The translations under genes and the position numbers were made by a program. Positions 1-7,865 of a stretch of 64,000 nt of DNA are shown one piece after another. How positions within the stretch are numbered: the stretch's first letter is position 1; each line of letters begins with the position of its first letter. Source of the DNA: Dehalobacter sp. DCA (GTDB lineage Bacteria > Bacillota > Desulfitobacteriia > Desulfitobacteriales > Syntrophobotulaceae); assembly GCF_000305775.1 (NCBI RefSeq), contig NC_018866.1:2313001-2377000 (forward strand), given 5' to 3'. The notes under the pieces were generated by a model. It was not told the origin of the DNA and did not search any database. It was given only the letters and a program-made list of their open reading frames with translations.

Positions 1-1
1 A

Positions 2-988
2 ATAGGTGAACGAACCAAGACTATCGTTTGTGTTGCCTATTTAAAAGATCTCGTTAATCCACAGCTCATCAAAGAAATTCAACGGCGTCTTCAAAGAATT
101 AAGACAGATGCAATTCTGGAATCAGGGTATATCGAGCAGTTCATTGAGGATGCTCCTTTTTCTATTTTCTCCACAGTTGCTAACAGTGAAAAACCAGATC
201 TTGTCGCAGCAAAAATCTTAGAAGGAAGGGCGGCCATTTTTGTTGACGGGACTCCCTTTGTGCTTAGCGTTCCAATGGTTTTTATTGAAAGTTTCCAAAG
301 CGCTGAAGATTACTATTCCCGGCCTTATTTTGCAAGCGTGGTTAGACTCCTCAGGCTTTTAGCTTTTCTGATTAGCATTACGTCTCCGGCAATCTATGTT
401 GCTTTAACAACTTTTCACCAAGAATTGATTCCTACTTCCTTACTTTTTACCATGGCTGCATCCGAGGAGGGCGTTCCTTTTCCTGCAATGGCAGAAGCAC
501 TCATTATGGGAACAACATTTGAAATTCTCAGGGAGGCCGGGGTTCGCTTGCCCCGTCCTATTGGTCAAGCGGTCAGCATTGTGGGGGCTTTGGTTATTGG
601 CGAAGCTGCTGTAGGTGCCGGAATAATCGGAGAGCCTATGGTTATCGTGATAGCTTTGACAGCAATTTGTAGTTTTGTGGTTCCTTCCCAAACAGATTCC
701 GGTAGTATCTTACGATTAATTCTTGTTCTCCTAGCCGGGGCAATGGGAGGGTTTGGGATTGCACTTGGATTAATGGGGACATTTATTCACCTGGCTTCCT
801 TAAGATCTTTTGGAACCCCCTATTTATCACCTTTCGCTCCTCTCAGTACGCAAGACTTGAAAGATACATTCATCAGGGTACCTGTTTGGGCAATGTTTAC
901 CCGCCCTAGAACGATAGGCTGGCATGACCCTGAACGCCAGGAGTTCAGATTAAAACCCAGCCATCCGTCAGAAGAAGACAAGAGTTAG
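2..988 (+). CDS. Spore germination receptor subunit A (GerA/GerKA family), 5' truncated
   Basis: A-subunit of a GerA-type nutrient germinant receptor, which sits in the inner membrane of the dormant spore and starts germination when it senses small nutrients. The reading frame is open from base 2, so the N-terminal part lies outside the window; about 328 residues remain. Visible are the end of the soluble N-terminal domain (the family-typical stretch reading FVDGTPFVLSVP near residues 79-90) and a C-terminal membrane domain with several hydrophobic segments, including the conserved EGVPFPAMAEALIMG and PIGQAVSIVGALVIGEAAV motifs. Genes for the C and B subunits follow directly, which is the normal receptor operon. 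Certain as to family; the germinant cannot be inferred. Confidence 0.95.
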   Translation: MGERTKTIVCVAYLKDLVNPQLIKEIQRRLQRIKTDAILESGYIEQFIEDAPFSIFSTVANSEKPDLVAAKILEGRAAIFVDGTPFVLSVPMVFIESFQSAEDYYSRPYFASVVRLLRLLAFLISITSPAIYVALTTFHQELIPTSLLFTMAASEEGVPFPAMAEALIMGTTFEILREAGVRLPRPIGQAVSIVGALVIGEAAVGAGIIGEPMVIVIALTAICSFVVPSQTDSGSILRLILVLLAGAMGGFGIALGLMGTFIHLASLRSFGTPYLSPFAPLSTQDLKDTFIRVPVWAMFTRPRTIGWHDPERQEFRLKPSHPSEEDKS

Positions 989-1024
989 ACCGGCTTGAAT
1001 AACGTTGAAAACAAGAGGCAATTG

Positions 1025-2206
1025 ATGAAAAATCGTATGGGTTCCATTATGAAAATCATAGTATGTTTCATGTTAATTTTGCCCCTAAGCGGTTGCTGGA
1101 GCCGCCATGAGTTAAATTCTTTATCGTTCGTCGTAGGCGTAGGTTTAGATAAAGCCGAGAAGCCCGGAGAAATACAATTGACGACACAAGTTGTAAAACC
1201 GGGTGAACTAAAATCTGCTTCTACTAAAAGTAAGAGCGGTGAGAGTGGGGAAAACGCTTACTGGAACATAAAGAAAACAGGATATGTTGCCTCTGAGATT
1301 ATCAGAGATTTTAGTCATGAATCCAGCCACAGGTTGTATTTCCCGCATAATCAGGTTCTGATGTTTGAGAGAAAGTTGGCTGAGGAAGGAATACAACCAT
1401 ATATAGATGCGTTTATACGAGATAGTGAGACTCGTTTTAATGTTTTGCTCGTGGTCTCCGAAGACCAAGCAAGTGAGGTACTTGATGTTTCGCCTGAATT
1501 AGAGAAGTTGCCGGCAATTAACATTGCAAAATTAGTTGAAACTCAAAAGATAACGTCTGAATCGCCAACAGTTAGGTTAATCGATTTTATTCGTCGTTTA
1601 ATGAGCAAGACCACAGCCCCCATCGCCCCTCTGATTAGAGTGACCGGCGACGGAAATAAAAAAACAGTGGAGGTCTTTGGAACAGCAGTTTTTAAGCATG
1701 ATAAATTGGTTGGTGAACTGAATAAACGTGAAACGCGCGGACTGCTATGGGTTATTAACAAAGTAAAAGGCGGAATGATTGATGTAGCTGTCCCTAGCGG
1801 TGATGGTACAGTGAGCTTAGAGATTACGCTTGCAAAAAGCAAAATGACACCTGTCATCAAAGATGACACGATTCTGATAAAGATAGATATCAAAGCGGAA
1901 GGGATCGTCAATAGCCAGAGTGGTTCAGAAAACATAACATCATCAATCACTGTTGCCTCTCTGGAAAAAGAACTATCCGCTGAAATCAGAAAGGAAATCA
2001 TAGCTGCTTTAAAAACGGCCAAGGATCTCAATTCAGATGTATTTGGTTTTGGTGATTCAGTCTATTGGAAATACCCCTCCGAGTGGAAGAAACTGAAGAT
2101 GAAATGGGACGAGGTCTTTCCGGACATTGAAGTAGCATTAAATATCGATACTAAGCTACGCAGTACAGGCAATATCAGCGCTCCTGCCGTACCTGCCAAG
2201 GAGTAA
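1025..2206 (+). CDS. Spore germination receptor subunit C (Ger(x)C family lipoprotein)
   Basis: C-subunit of the germinant receptor, a lipoprotein anchored to the outer face of the spore inner membrane. A lipobox (LSGC) follows a short hydrophobic signal sequence, and the mature part begins CWSRHELN, as is typical of the family. A TTG 30 bases upstream is also in frame, but the ATG at 1025 has an AGAGG ribosome site at proper spacing, giving 393 residues, a normal GerC length. The C-terminal half carries the family pattern of a predicted alpha/beta domain with the terminal DVFGFGDSVYWKYPSEW region. It lies between the A and B subunits with almost no spacing, so it is presumably co-translated with them. 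Confidence 0.93.
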   Translation: MKNRMGSIMKIIVCFMLILPLSGCWSRHELNSLSFVVGVGLDKAEKPGEIQLTTQVVKPGELKSASTKSKSGESGENAYWNIKKTGYVASEIIRDFSHESSHRLYFPHNQVLMFERKLAEEGIQPYIDAFIRDSETRFNVLLVVSEDQASEVLDVSPELEKLPAINIAKLVETQKITSESPTVRLIDFIRRLMSKTTAPIAPLIRVTGDGNKKTVEVFGTAVFKHDKLVGELNKRETRGLLWVINKVKGGMIDVAVPSGDGTVSLEITLAKSKMTPVIKDDTILIKIDIKAEGIVNSQSGSENITSSITVASLEKELSAEIRKEIIAALKTAKDLNSDVFGFGDSVYWKYPSEWKKLKMKWDEVFPDIEVALNIDTKLRSTGNISAPAVPAKE

Positions 2207-2209
2207 TTC

Positions 2210-3292
2210 ATGAGGCTTGAAAAAGGAATCATATCAAGTTCACAGTTGATGTTTTTAGTCGCAGGATATGTCCAGGGTTCTGTTTTGGTGGTTGCATTTA
2301 CGAATGTTATTACCAAGCAGTATACTTGGCTGGTTGTTTTATCTGGATTGGCTGCAAGCGTTCCCTTTGCCATGGCCTATGTTGCCTTAGCGAGAAAATT
2401 TCCCGGCAAGGATCTGATACAAATCAATCATATCATCTATGGTCCCTATTTAGGCAAACTACTTTCCGCCTCGTATATTTGGTTTTTTTGCTCTATTGCA
2501 GGCTTTATGTTAACCTATGTCGGCGAAATCATAAAGAATTACATGATGCCGGAAACTCCTAAGTTTATCATATGTATTCTATTTGCTTTCATCTGCGCCT
2601 GGGCAGTCCGCAATGGAATAGAGATCCTCGCCCGGACCGGTGTTATATTTGTCATGGTCATCATAATTGTAATCCTAATAACTTTCGTTCTACTGCTGAA
2701 AGACATGGAACTAACCAATTTCCTACCGTTTTTTGATCTTCCCCGGAGGGATTTCATTCAGGGTACACATATCATGCTGACCCTTCCTTTTTGTGAAATC
2801 ATGGTTTTCCTCATGCTATTCCCCTATGTGAACAAGGGAGTAGAAGCAAAAAAGTCTGTTATCCTAGGATTAATCATTGGGGGGGCCAGCATATTAATTG
2901 ATACAGTTCGCAATACAGCTGTGCTGGGAATAACATCGACGATTATGGTTTCCCCTTCGATTGAATCAGTACGCCTGATAGACCTGGCAGAAATCATAAC
3001 CAGGCTGGAAATGCTTGTTATTACTTTATTATTAATTGCAATGTTCATAAAAGTAACTGTTATGTATTATGGCACGGTATTAGGGATAGCCCGATTATTC
3101 AATTTACGGTCCTATAGGCCACTGGTACTTCCGATCGGAAGTATCATTGTTAGTTTATGTATTCTGTCATTTGATTATTTGACACAAAACGTTGATTTTG
3201 GAGCTAGGTCAGGGCCTTTTTTCACCCTTACGTTTGAGTCTTTGCCTGTATTAACATTGCTTGTAGCAAAAATACGAAAATTACCAAAATAA
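2210..3292 (+). CDS. Spore germination receptor subunit B (GerAB/GerKB, APC-type permease)
   Basis: B-subunit of the germinant receptor, a member of the amino acid-polyamine-organocation transporter superfamily. It is thought to form the germinant-binding membrane part of the receptor. The 360-residue product is almost entirely hydrophobic, with about ten predicted membrane segments, and its N-terminus (KGIISSSQLMFLVAGYVQGS) is typical of spore permeases. The start ATG lies 3 bases after the stop of the C-subunit gene, so translational coupling is likely. Subunit order here is A-C-B rather than the A-B-C order of Bacillus gerA; both orders are known. Confidence 0.94.
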   Translation: MRLEKGIISSSQLMFLVAGYVQGSVLVVAFTNVITKQYTWLVVLSGLAASVPFAMAYVALARKFPGKDLIQINHIIYGPYLGKLLSASYIWFFCSIAGFMLTYVGEIIKNYMMPETPKFIICILFAFICAWAVRNGIEILARTGVIFVMVIIIVILITFVLLLKDMELTNFLPFFDLPRRDFIQGTHIMLTLPFCEIMVFLMLFPYVNKGVEAKKSVILGLIIGGASILIDTVRNTAVLGITSTIMVSPSIESVRLIDLAEIITRLEMLVITLLLIAMFIKVTVMYYGTVLGIARLFNLRSYRPLVLPIGSIIVSLCILSFDYLTQNVDFGARSGPFFTLTFESLPVLTLLVAKIRKLPK

Positions 3293-3309
3293 CAGAAAAG
3301 GAAACGGCC

Positions 3310-3525
3310 ATGATTTTTTTATTAACGATAACTTTCGTCGCCATAGGATTATTTGAAGTCCCTGCTCTTGTCAGAAACAAGCACTGGCGGGAACTTACCG
3401 TCTTTTCGGTCCTTTTTGTGTCAGCGTTTATACTGGCTCTATTACAAGCAGCAGATGTCAAAATACCCAGTCCAGTCAAAGGCGTGGAATATTTGATTAA
3501 GGATATATTAAAAATTAGTTATTGA
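3310..3525 (+). CDS. Small membrane protein at the end of the ger operon
   Basis: A 71-residue protein with two predicted membrane helices separated by a short basic loop (residues 1-20 and 29-46). I do not recognise a named family. It starts 17 bases after the B-subunit gene with an AGAAAAGG-like site ahead of the ATG and has the same strand, so it probably belongs to the germination operon. Small unnamed membrane proteins at this position (compare GerD/GerE-type accessory subunits) have been linked to receptor operons in other spore formers, but equivalence here is only a guess. Confidence 0.65.
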   Translation: MIFLLTITFVAIGLFEVPALVRNKHWRELTVFSVLFVSAFILALLQAADVKIPSPVKGVEYLIKDILKISY

Positions 3526-3608
3526 TAAAAATTCCGCTGATTTTTTCTTTAAAAATACCAAAGAACCAAAAAAAAACTACCAAAACTTGCTATATTTAAA
3601 ATATTCCT

Positions 3609-3637
3609 TTGACATATACTTTCATTCCAGTTATACT
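3609..3637 (+). promoter_or_regulatory. Sigma-A promoter of the zinc-ribbon gene
   Basis: TTGACA at 3609-3614 and TATACT at 3632-3637, separated by exactly 17 bases, form a near-consensus vegetative promoter. It leaves an untranslated leader of roughly 105 bases before the ATG at 3749, containing a small GGGAAG/CTTCCC hairpin. Confidence 0.75.
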
Positions 3638-3748
3638 AAAGCAGCTCGTTCATTTTGTGGATTTACTAATAACCTCTCCATTGCCTAAAGCTCTGGGAAG
3701 CTATGAATTCTTCCCATAAAGCGGGTAATATATTTTGGAGGTTTTTTT

Positions 3749-4051
3749 ATGTTTGAAGACAAGGTTTTAACCTGTAAGGACTGTGGAAATGAGTTTTCCT
3801 TCTCCGTTTCCGAACAAGAATTCTACGCAGAAAAGGGATTTACCAATGAACCTGGCAGATGTCCGGAATGCCGCTCTGCGAGAAAGGCACAGGGTAGATC
3901 CAACAACCAATATGGTCGTCCGCAACGAGAAATGTTCCCGGCCGTCTGTGCTACTTGTGGAAAAGAAACTCAAGTCCCTTTCCAACCCTCAGGTGACAAA
4001 CCGGTTTATTGTCGTGATTGTTATCAACCACGCACACGAAATAATTGGTAA
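3749..4051 (+). CDS. Zinc-ribbon domain protein
   Basis: A 100-residue protein with four CxxC pairs: CKDC near residue 9, CPEC near 38, CATC near 68 and CRDC near 88. They would form two zinc ribbons joined by a basic, glutamine/asparagine-rich linker. The N-terminal ribbon plus the FSVSEQEFYAEKGF helix is a widespread architecture in Firmicutes and Chloroflexi (short zinc-ribbon proteins of unknown role, often placed among cold-shock-like or RNA-binding proteins). An excellent TGGAGG ribosome site precedes the ATG. The gene is monocistronic: its own promoter is upstream and an intrinsic terminator lies directly downstream. Confidence 0.85.
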   Translation: MFEDKVLTCKDCGNEFSFSVSEQEFYAEKGFTNEPGRCPECRSARKAQGRSNNQYGRPQREMFPAVCATCGKETQVPFQPSGDKPVYCRDCYQPRTRNNW

Positions 4052-4063
4052 GTATTTGAAAGA

Positions 4064-4099
4064 AGCCTTCCTAGTACACACACTAGGGAGGCTTTTTTA
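4064..4099 (+). terminator. Rho-independent terminator of the zinc-ribbon gene
   Basis: A 12-base-pair stem (4064-4075 with 4082-4093, one G-T pair) with loop ACACAC, followed by a T run. Confidence 0.9.
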
Positions 4100-4263
4100 T
4101 TTCAGGTCTTCTTAGTCCATAAGCAGCTCATAAGGATATTTTTGAACGTATAATTTTTTCAACCTTTTACGATTTTATAAAAAACGTTTATGGATATTAA
4201 TAAGCTTTATTTTACAAATGAAGCTTATTAATTTATTAACCATTAATTCATTGATAATAATCA

Positions 4264-4292
4264 TTGACATACATTTTTATAAATGATAAAAT
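4264..4292 (+). promoter_or_regulatory. Sigma-A promoter of the carD-like gene
   Basis: TTGACA at 4264-4269 and TAAAAT at 4287-4292 with a 17-base spacer. The longest open frame would start inside this -35 box, which supports the downstream ATG at 4360 as the true start. The 4052-4359 gap otherwise holds the upstream terminator and AT-rich sequence. Confidence 0.7.
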
Positions 4293-4359
4293 AATTGATT
4301 TGCTATATATCATTTTTTATGATATGCTTAATGAGCTACTGACTCAGGGAGGTGAATAT

Positions 4360-4878
4360 ATGTTCCAAGTTGGTGATCAGATTGTCTATCCTATGCATGG
4401 AGTCGGAACTATTGAAGCTATTGAAGAAAAAGAAATCTTGGGGAAAAAAAGAATTTACTATATTGTCAACGTACCCCAAACCAGGATGCAAATGATGATT
4501 CCCCAGGATAAAGCTGAAAGCTTTGGCATCCGGAAGCTGGTTGAATCCTCTATCTTTGAAGAGATTCTGGAAAATTTTAATGAGGGAATTACTGATCCCC
4601 TGCTTTATAAAAACCAGAAATACTGCACTGATTTAAATACGAAAAAGATGAGAAGCGGCGATATTTTCAAAGGGACAGAAATAATCCGTGATTTAACGCG
4701 AAAAAACCTCCTTGGTAAATTGGGAAAAGAAGATTCCAAAATGTTGGAGGGTGCCCGTAATATATTTATCAGTGAACTGATGCAAGTAAGATGTATGACT
4801 AAAGAGACAGCAACAGATTTATTAGATTCAGTGTTAGCAGCCAACGTTTTAGATGTAGAATTTCAGGAGGTAAAATAA
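4360..4878 (+). CDS. CarD family transcriptional regulator
   Basis: A 172-residue CarD/CdnL-type protein. The N-terminal RNA polymerase interaction domain (Tudor-like, shared with the transcription-repair coupling factor) shows the signature FQVGDQIVYPMHGVGTIEAI, and a helical C-terminal domain follows. Proteins of this family bind the RNA polymerase beta subunit and stabilise open complexes, often affecting rRNA and stress genes. The ATG at 4360 is chosen because AGGGAGGTG precedes it at the right distance and because the CarD domain begins there. A consensus promoter lies about 70 bases upstream. A small gene follows immediately and is probably co-transcribed. Confidence 0.9.
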   Translation: MFQVGDQIVYPMHGVGTIEAIEEKEILGKKRIYYIVNVPQTRMQMMIPQDKAESFGIRKLVESSIFEEILENFNEGITDPLLYKNQKYCTDLNTKKMRSGDIFKGTEIIRDLTRKNLLGKLGKEDSKMLEGARNIFISELMQVRCMTKETATDLLDSVLAANVLDVEFQEVK

Positions 4879-4879
4879 T

Positions 4880-5044
4880 TTGAAACCATATACTTGGTAT
4901 GATTTTAGTTATTTATCGAAAAAACAAAAACTTCAGTTTCTGATCGACATAAAACCATCAGCAGAAAAAAATGGCAGATTTGATCTAATCTTATACAACA
5001 AATACGCAGAGCAGTTTGGTTTAGACAAGACCAAAGAAGCTTAA
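4880..5044 (+). CDS. Small hypothetical protein downstream of carD (54 aa)
   Basis: A short frame starting at a TTG one base after the carD-like stop codon, with a perfect AGGAGG at 4865-4870 (inside the end of carD). It runs 54 codons to TAA at 5042. The product is charged and aromatic-rich (begins KPYTWYDFSYLSKKQKLQFL, ends GLDKTKEA), with no membrane segment. I do not recognise a family. The perfect ribosome site, tight coupling and sensible amino acid composition argue for a real gene. The sequence after it (5045-5260) holds no further frame I can support. Confidence 0.55.
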   Translation: MKPYTWYDFSYLSKKQKLQFLIDIKPSAEKNGRFDLILYNKYAEQFGLDKTKEA

Positions 5045-5261
5045 GAAACCTTGATTCTACTTTTATTCGAAAGAGGTAACTTTGAAAATTCTGCTGGCAT
5101 ATCCGTTTTTGAGGTTCCTCATGTGATGGCAAGGAAAAAGCCACCCCTTTCGAGATGACCTTCGTTATCTTTGTCGTAAACAATAAGAGGCGGATGGTAT
5201 TGGGTCTGTCATACCGCCGTCGTGATATTGTACAAGAAGATTGTCAAAATCTTCAAAACTC

Positions 5262-5286
5262 AGCAGAGTAGAGTTCCTACTCTGCT
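5262..5286. terminator. Hairpin terminator between convergent genes
   Basis: A perfect 10-base-pair stem (AGCAGAGTAG at 5262-5271 with CTACTCTGCT at 5277-5286) and a 5-base loop. It lies just past the stop of the alcohol dehydrogenase gene on the minus strand. A short T stretch follows on either strand, so it may serve both directions. Confidence 0.75.
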
Positions 5287-5287
5287 T

Positions 5288-6466
5288 TTATAATGCAGCT
5301 TGGTAGATATTTATGATATCTTCTGCTGACCCCTGTCTGGGGTTAGTTAACGTGCAAATGTCTTTCATCGCATTGTTCGCCAGTTTTTCAATATCACCTT
5401 CCTTAAGACCCATCATAGATAGCTTTCCGGGAATACCAATTACAGAAGACAGATTTTTAATCGATTCGATAATAATATTTATCGCTTGCTCCTTATTATG
5501 CGTAACAGTCCCCATGGCTTCGCATAATTTCATAATCCGATGCTCCGGTATCACGGTGGAATTGAATCTAAAAACATGAGGCAGCAGTGCAGCATTATTA
5601 AATCCATGAGTCCCATTATAAAAACCACCCAGCTGATGTGCCATTGCATGCACATATCCCAGACCTGCGTTATTAAAAGCAAGCCCTGCCATAATATTTG
5701 CATACATCATTTTCTCTCTGGCTTCCAAATCATTTCCATTCTCGTATGCTCTCGGTAAATACTCAAATGACAATCTCAATGCATCCAAAGCCAAAGCATC
5801 TGTAATCGGGAACGCTTCTGTCGAAACAAACGCTTCTATCGCATGCGAGACAACATCAATTCCAGAACTGGATGTTACTTCTTTGGGCATCGTGGTCATA
5901 AAAATCGGATCGTTTACGGATATAAATGGTGTCAATAAAGCTGACGTGATCACCATTTTCACCTTTCTTGTATTGTCAGTGACTATTGCTGTATGTGTTA
6001 CTTCTGCTGCAGAACCAGCCGTTGTGTTGATTGTAATAAGAGGGATCATCGGTTTGGTTATTTTGTTATATCCTTCATAGTCTATAATGGAGCCACCATT
6101 TACGGCGACTGCAGCAATTGCTTTTGCACAATCATGATTTGTACCGCCGCCGATAGATATAATTAATTTATAGTCTCGTTTAAAGACATTCCAGCCCTGT
6201 TTAAAATATCTTAATCCGTCCTCGACAAAAGATACTGTCGGATTGGGGTGTAAAATCCCGTCAAAAATATCATAGGAAATAAATAGGCTCTTTAGTATCT
6301 TTTCAATATTTTCAACATACCCAAGCTTTATCATATTCTTATCAGTGACGATTAACGCTTTACTTAGTTTCCAGGACAATAATTGATTAGGAAGATCCTT
6401 AATTGCCCCAACGCCAATCAGATTGGTTTTTGGGATAAAAAAATTATGGGTATTTTCCAAGGCCAA
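5288..6466 (-). CDS. Iron-containing alcohol dehydrogenase
   Basis: A 392-residue group III (Fe-dependent) alcohol dehydrogenase that interconverts alcohols and aldehydes with NAD(P)H in the cytoplasm. Seen are the nucleotide-binding GGGTNHDCAKA motif near residues 105-115 and the metal-ligand segments GIDVVSHAIEA (Asp and His), GYVHAMAHQLGG (His) and THGFNNAALLPHV (His). It starts with TTG, preceded by AAGGGTGG. Length is normal for the family (about 380-390). It stands alone between two terminators, so its physiological substrate is not indicated by neighbours; 1,3-propanediol or butanol-type dehydrogenases are the closest well-known relatives. Confidence 0.93.
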   Translation of the reverse strand: MALENTHNFFIPKTNLIGVGAIKDLPNQLLSWKLSKALIVTDKNMIKLGYVENIEKILKSLFISYDIFDGILHPNPTVSFVEDGLRYFKQGWNVFKRDYKLIISIGGGTNHDCAKAIAAVAVNGGSIIDYEGYNKITKPMIPLITINTTAGSAAEVTHTAIVTDNTRKVKMVITSALLTPFISVNDPIFMTTMPKEVTSSSGIDVVSHAIEAFVSTEAFPITDALALDALRLSFEYLPRAYENGNDLEAREKMMYANIMAGLAFNNAGLGYVHAMAHQLGGFYNGTHGFNNAALLPHVFRFNSTVIPEHRIMKLCEAMGTVTHNKEQAINIIIESIKNLSSVIGIPGKLSMMGLKEGDIEKLANNAMKDICTLTNPRQGSAEDIINIYQAAL

Positions 6467-6500
6467 TCACCCACCCTTTACAAAATGAATTATTAATATG

Positions 6501-6534
6501 AAAAAGCCGCAAGCATTGCTTAATCGCAATGCTT
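6501..6534 (-). terminator. Rho-independent terminator of the 6.5-7.0 kb membrane protein gene
   Basis: On the minus strand the stop codon runs into a 9-base-pair hairpin (AAGCATTGC with GCAATGCTT, 6511-6519 and 6526-6534) followed by GCGGC and a T run (6501-6505 on the plus strand). Confidence 0.75.
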
Positions 6535-7015
6535 AGTAGGGATACATTTTCTCTCTGCTTTTATCCTCGACAAAATGGCTCCATTTTAAAAATGCCCAGG
6601 TGGCAACGAAAAACCAGACCGTAAAACCGATCAGCGGCAGAATTAATCTGCTGGAAGCCTTGAAAATCCCTATATCAAGCAATAAATTATAGTATAAGAT
6701 CGAAGCGAAGACTCCTGCTGCTATAGAAATGTAATAAAACGGCCTTTGTCTTGGTAAATAATAAAAATAAATAATGAAAAATGCGGTCCAGGCAATATTG
6801 GCAAAAAGATGAACACCAATGAAGCCAAAAGGGCCAAAATTCGTCCAGTAAAATAGTCCGGTGAAATACCCGAAAGCGTGGACGATAGAATCCATCATTC
6901 CACCTAAAACAACACCGAACAAAGACAATCGTTGAATATCTTTTTTAGGCACAATAACGATTAAGAGCAAAATAAAAGTCACAGCATAGAACGGATGCAA
7001 CAAAAAAATTGGCAC
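6533..7015 (-). CDS. Conserved integral membrane protein
   Basis: A 160-residue protein with four to five predicted membrane helices (about 8-22, 30-50, 65-85, 95-115, 125-145). Aromatic residues and histidines (HPFY, IVHAFGYFTG, GVHLFANIAW) lie close to the membrane faces. Start is GTG with AAGGAG upstream. I do not recognise a named family; similar small polytopic proteins are common in Bacillus and Clostridia genomes without assigned function. It is separated by terminators from the alcohol dehydrogenase and by about 85 bases from pflA. Confidence 0.7.
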   Translation of the reverse strand: MPIFLLHPFYAVTFILLLIVIVPKKDIQRLSLFGVVLGGMMDSIVHAFGYFTGLFYWTNFGPFGFIGVHLFANIAWTAFFIIYFYYLPRQRPFYYISIAAGVFASILYYNLLLDIGIFKASSRLILPLIGFTVWFFVATWAFLKWSHFVEDKSREKMYPY

Positions 7016-7100
7016 AATTGTAATCTCCTTATTCTATATAGCAAATTTATTGTATCAATAAAACACCTTATTTATTTGTTGTTTAATATTATTTTATACA

Positions 7101-7853
7101 TCAACTGTATAAACCCCTATTTTCGGAACAATACCCCAGCAGCTCGGTAAGCTTTCCTTCTTCCAGCTCCTGAACATCAGCCAGCCGGTATGACAGTCCC
7201 ATCAGCTTGTATTTTTCGATCCCCATCTTGTGATAAGGCAACAGCTCCAATCGTTCTACTGCTACTCCGCTATCATGAATAAGACTGCACAGGCTAACGA
7301 TATCATCTTTCTTGTCGTTGATGCCCGGTATTACCACATGCCGTATCCATATCCGGCAGCCTGCCGCGGAAGCTGCATGCAGAAACTCCATTGTCGTACT
7401 TAGACTGCCTCCGATATATTGATCATACCGCTCTTGATCCGGCATTTTGATATCCAGCAGGACCGTGTCGGTATTTGCCAGCACCTCGGCTACCTCCTCC
7501 GACGGTATTGTGCCGGCAGTATCCAGAGCCGTGTTGATACCGACCTTTTTAAGCTGTTTAAGCAATTCCGCAGCAAAAATTGGCTGCATAAGAGGCTCTC
7601 CGCCGGAAAGTGTGACACCACCATCCCGGCCAAAGTAGGAACGATACCGCATGGCTTTTTGCACCAAAGCTTCCACAGTGAACTCCCTTCCCCCATTCCT
7701 GTCCCAAGTATCGGGATTATGGCAATAGATACAGCGTAACGGGCATCCCTGCATGAAAATAATCATTCTCAATCCAGGTCCATCCGCTCCTCCAAGGGTC
7801 TCAATGGAGTGTATCCTTCCCGTCTTTTCTATCTCTTCCGTCTTGCCGCTCAT
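7101..7853 (-). CDS. pflA: Pyruvate formate-lyase activating enzyme
   Basis: Radical SAM enzyme that installs the glycyl radical on pyruvate formate-lyase. The 250-residue product has the cluster motif CPLRCIYC near residues 35-42 (CxxxCxxC, one [4Fe-4S] cluster), followed by HNPDTWD, and the SAM-binding GGVTLSGGEP motif near residue 77, all typical of PflA. It lies 12 bases downstream of pflB on the same strand, so both are expressed from the ZTP-riboswitch-controlled promoter upstream of pflB. Length matches the family (about 245). Confidence 0.96.
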   Translation of the reverse strand: MSGKTEEIEKTGRIHSIETLGGADGPGLRMIIFMQGCPLRCIYCHNPDTWDRNGGREFTVEALVQKAMRYRSYFGRDGGVTLSGGEPLMQPIFAAELLKQLKKVGINTALDTAGTIPSEEVAEVLANTDTVLLDIKMPDQERYDQYIGGSLSTTMEFLHAASAAGCRIWIRHVVIPGINDKKDDIVSLCSLIHDSGVAVERLELLPYHKMGIEKYKLMGLSYRLADVQELEEGKLTELLGYCSENRGLYS

Positions 7854-7865
7854 CTACTTACTGCC

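Noticed and set aside
7009..7020. Second sigma-54 promoter candidate (TTGGCAC)
   Set aside because: The -12 part is missing: AATTGTAATC has no GC at the required ten-base spacing. The TGGCAC matches near 33138 and 35467 fail for the same reason.
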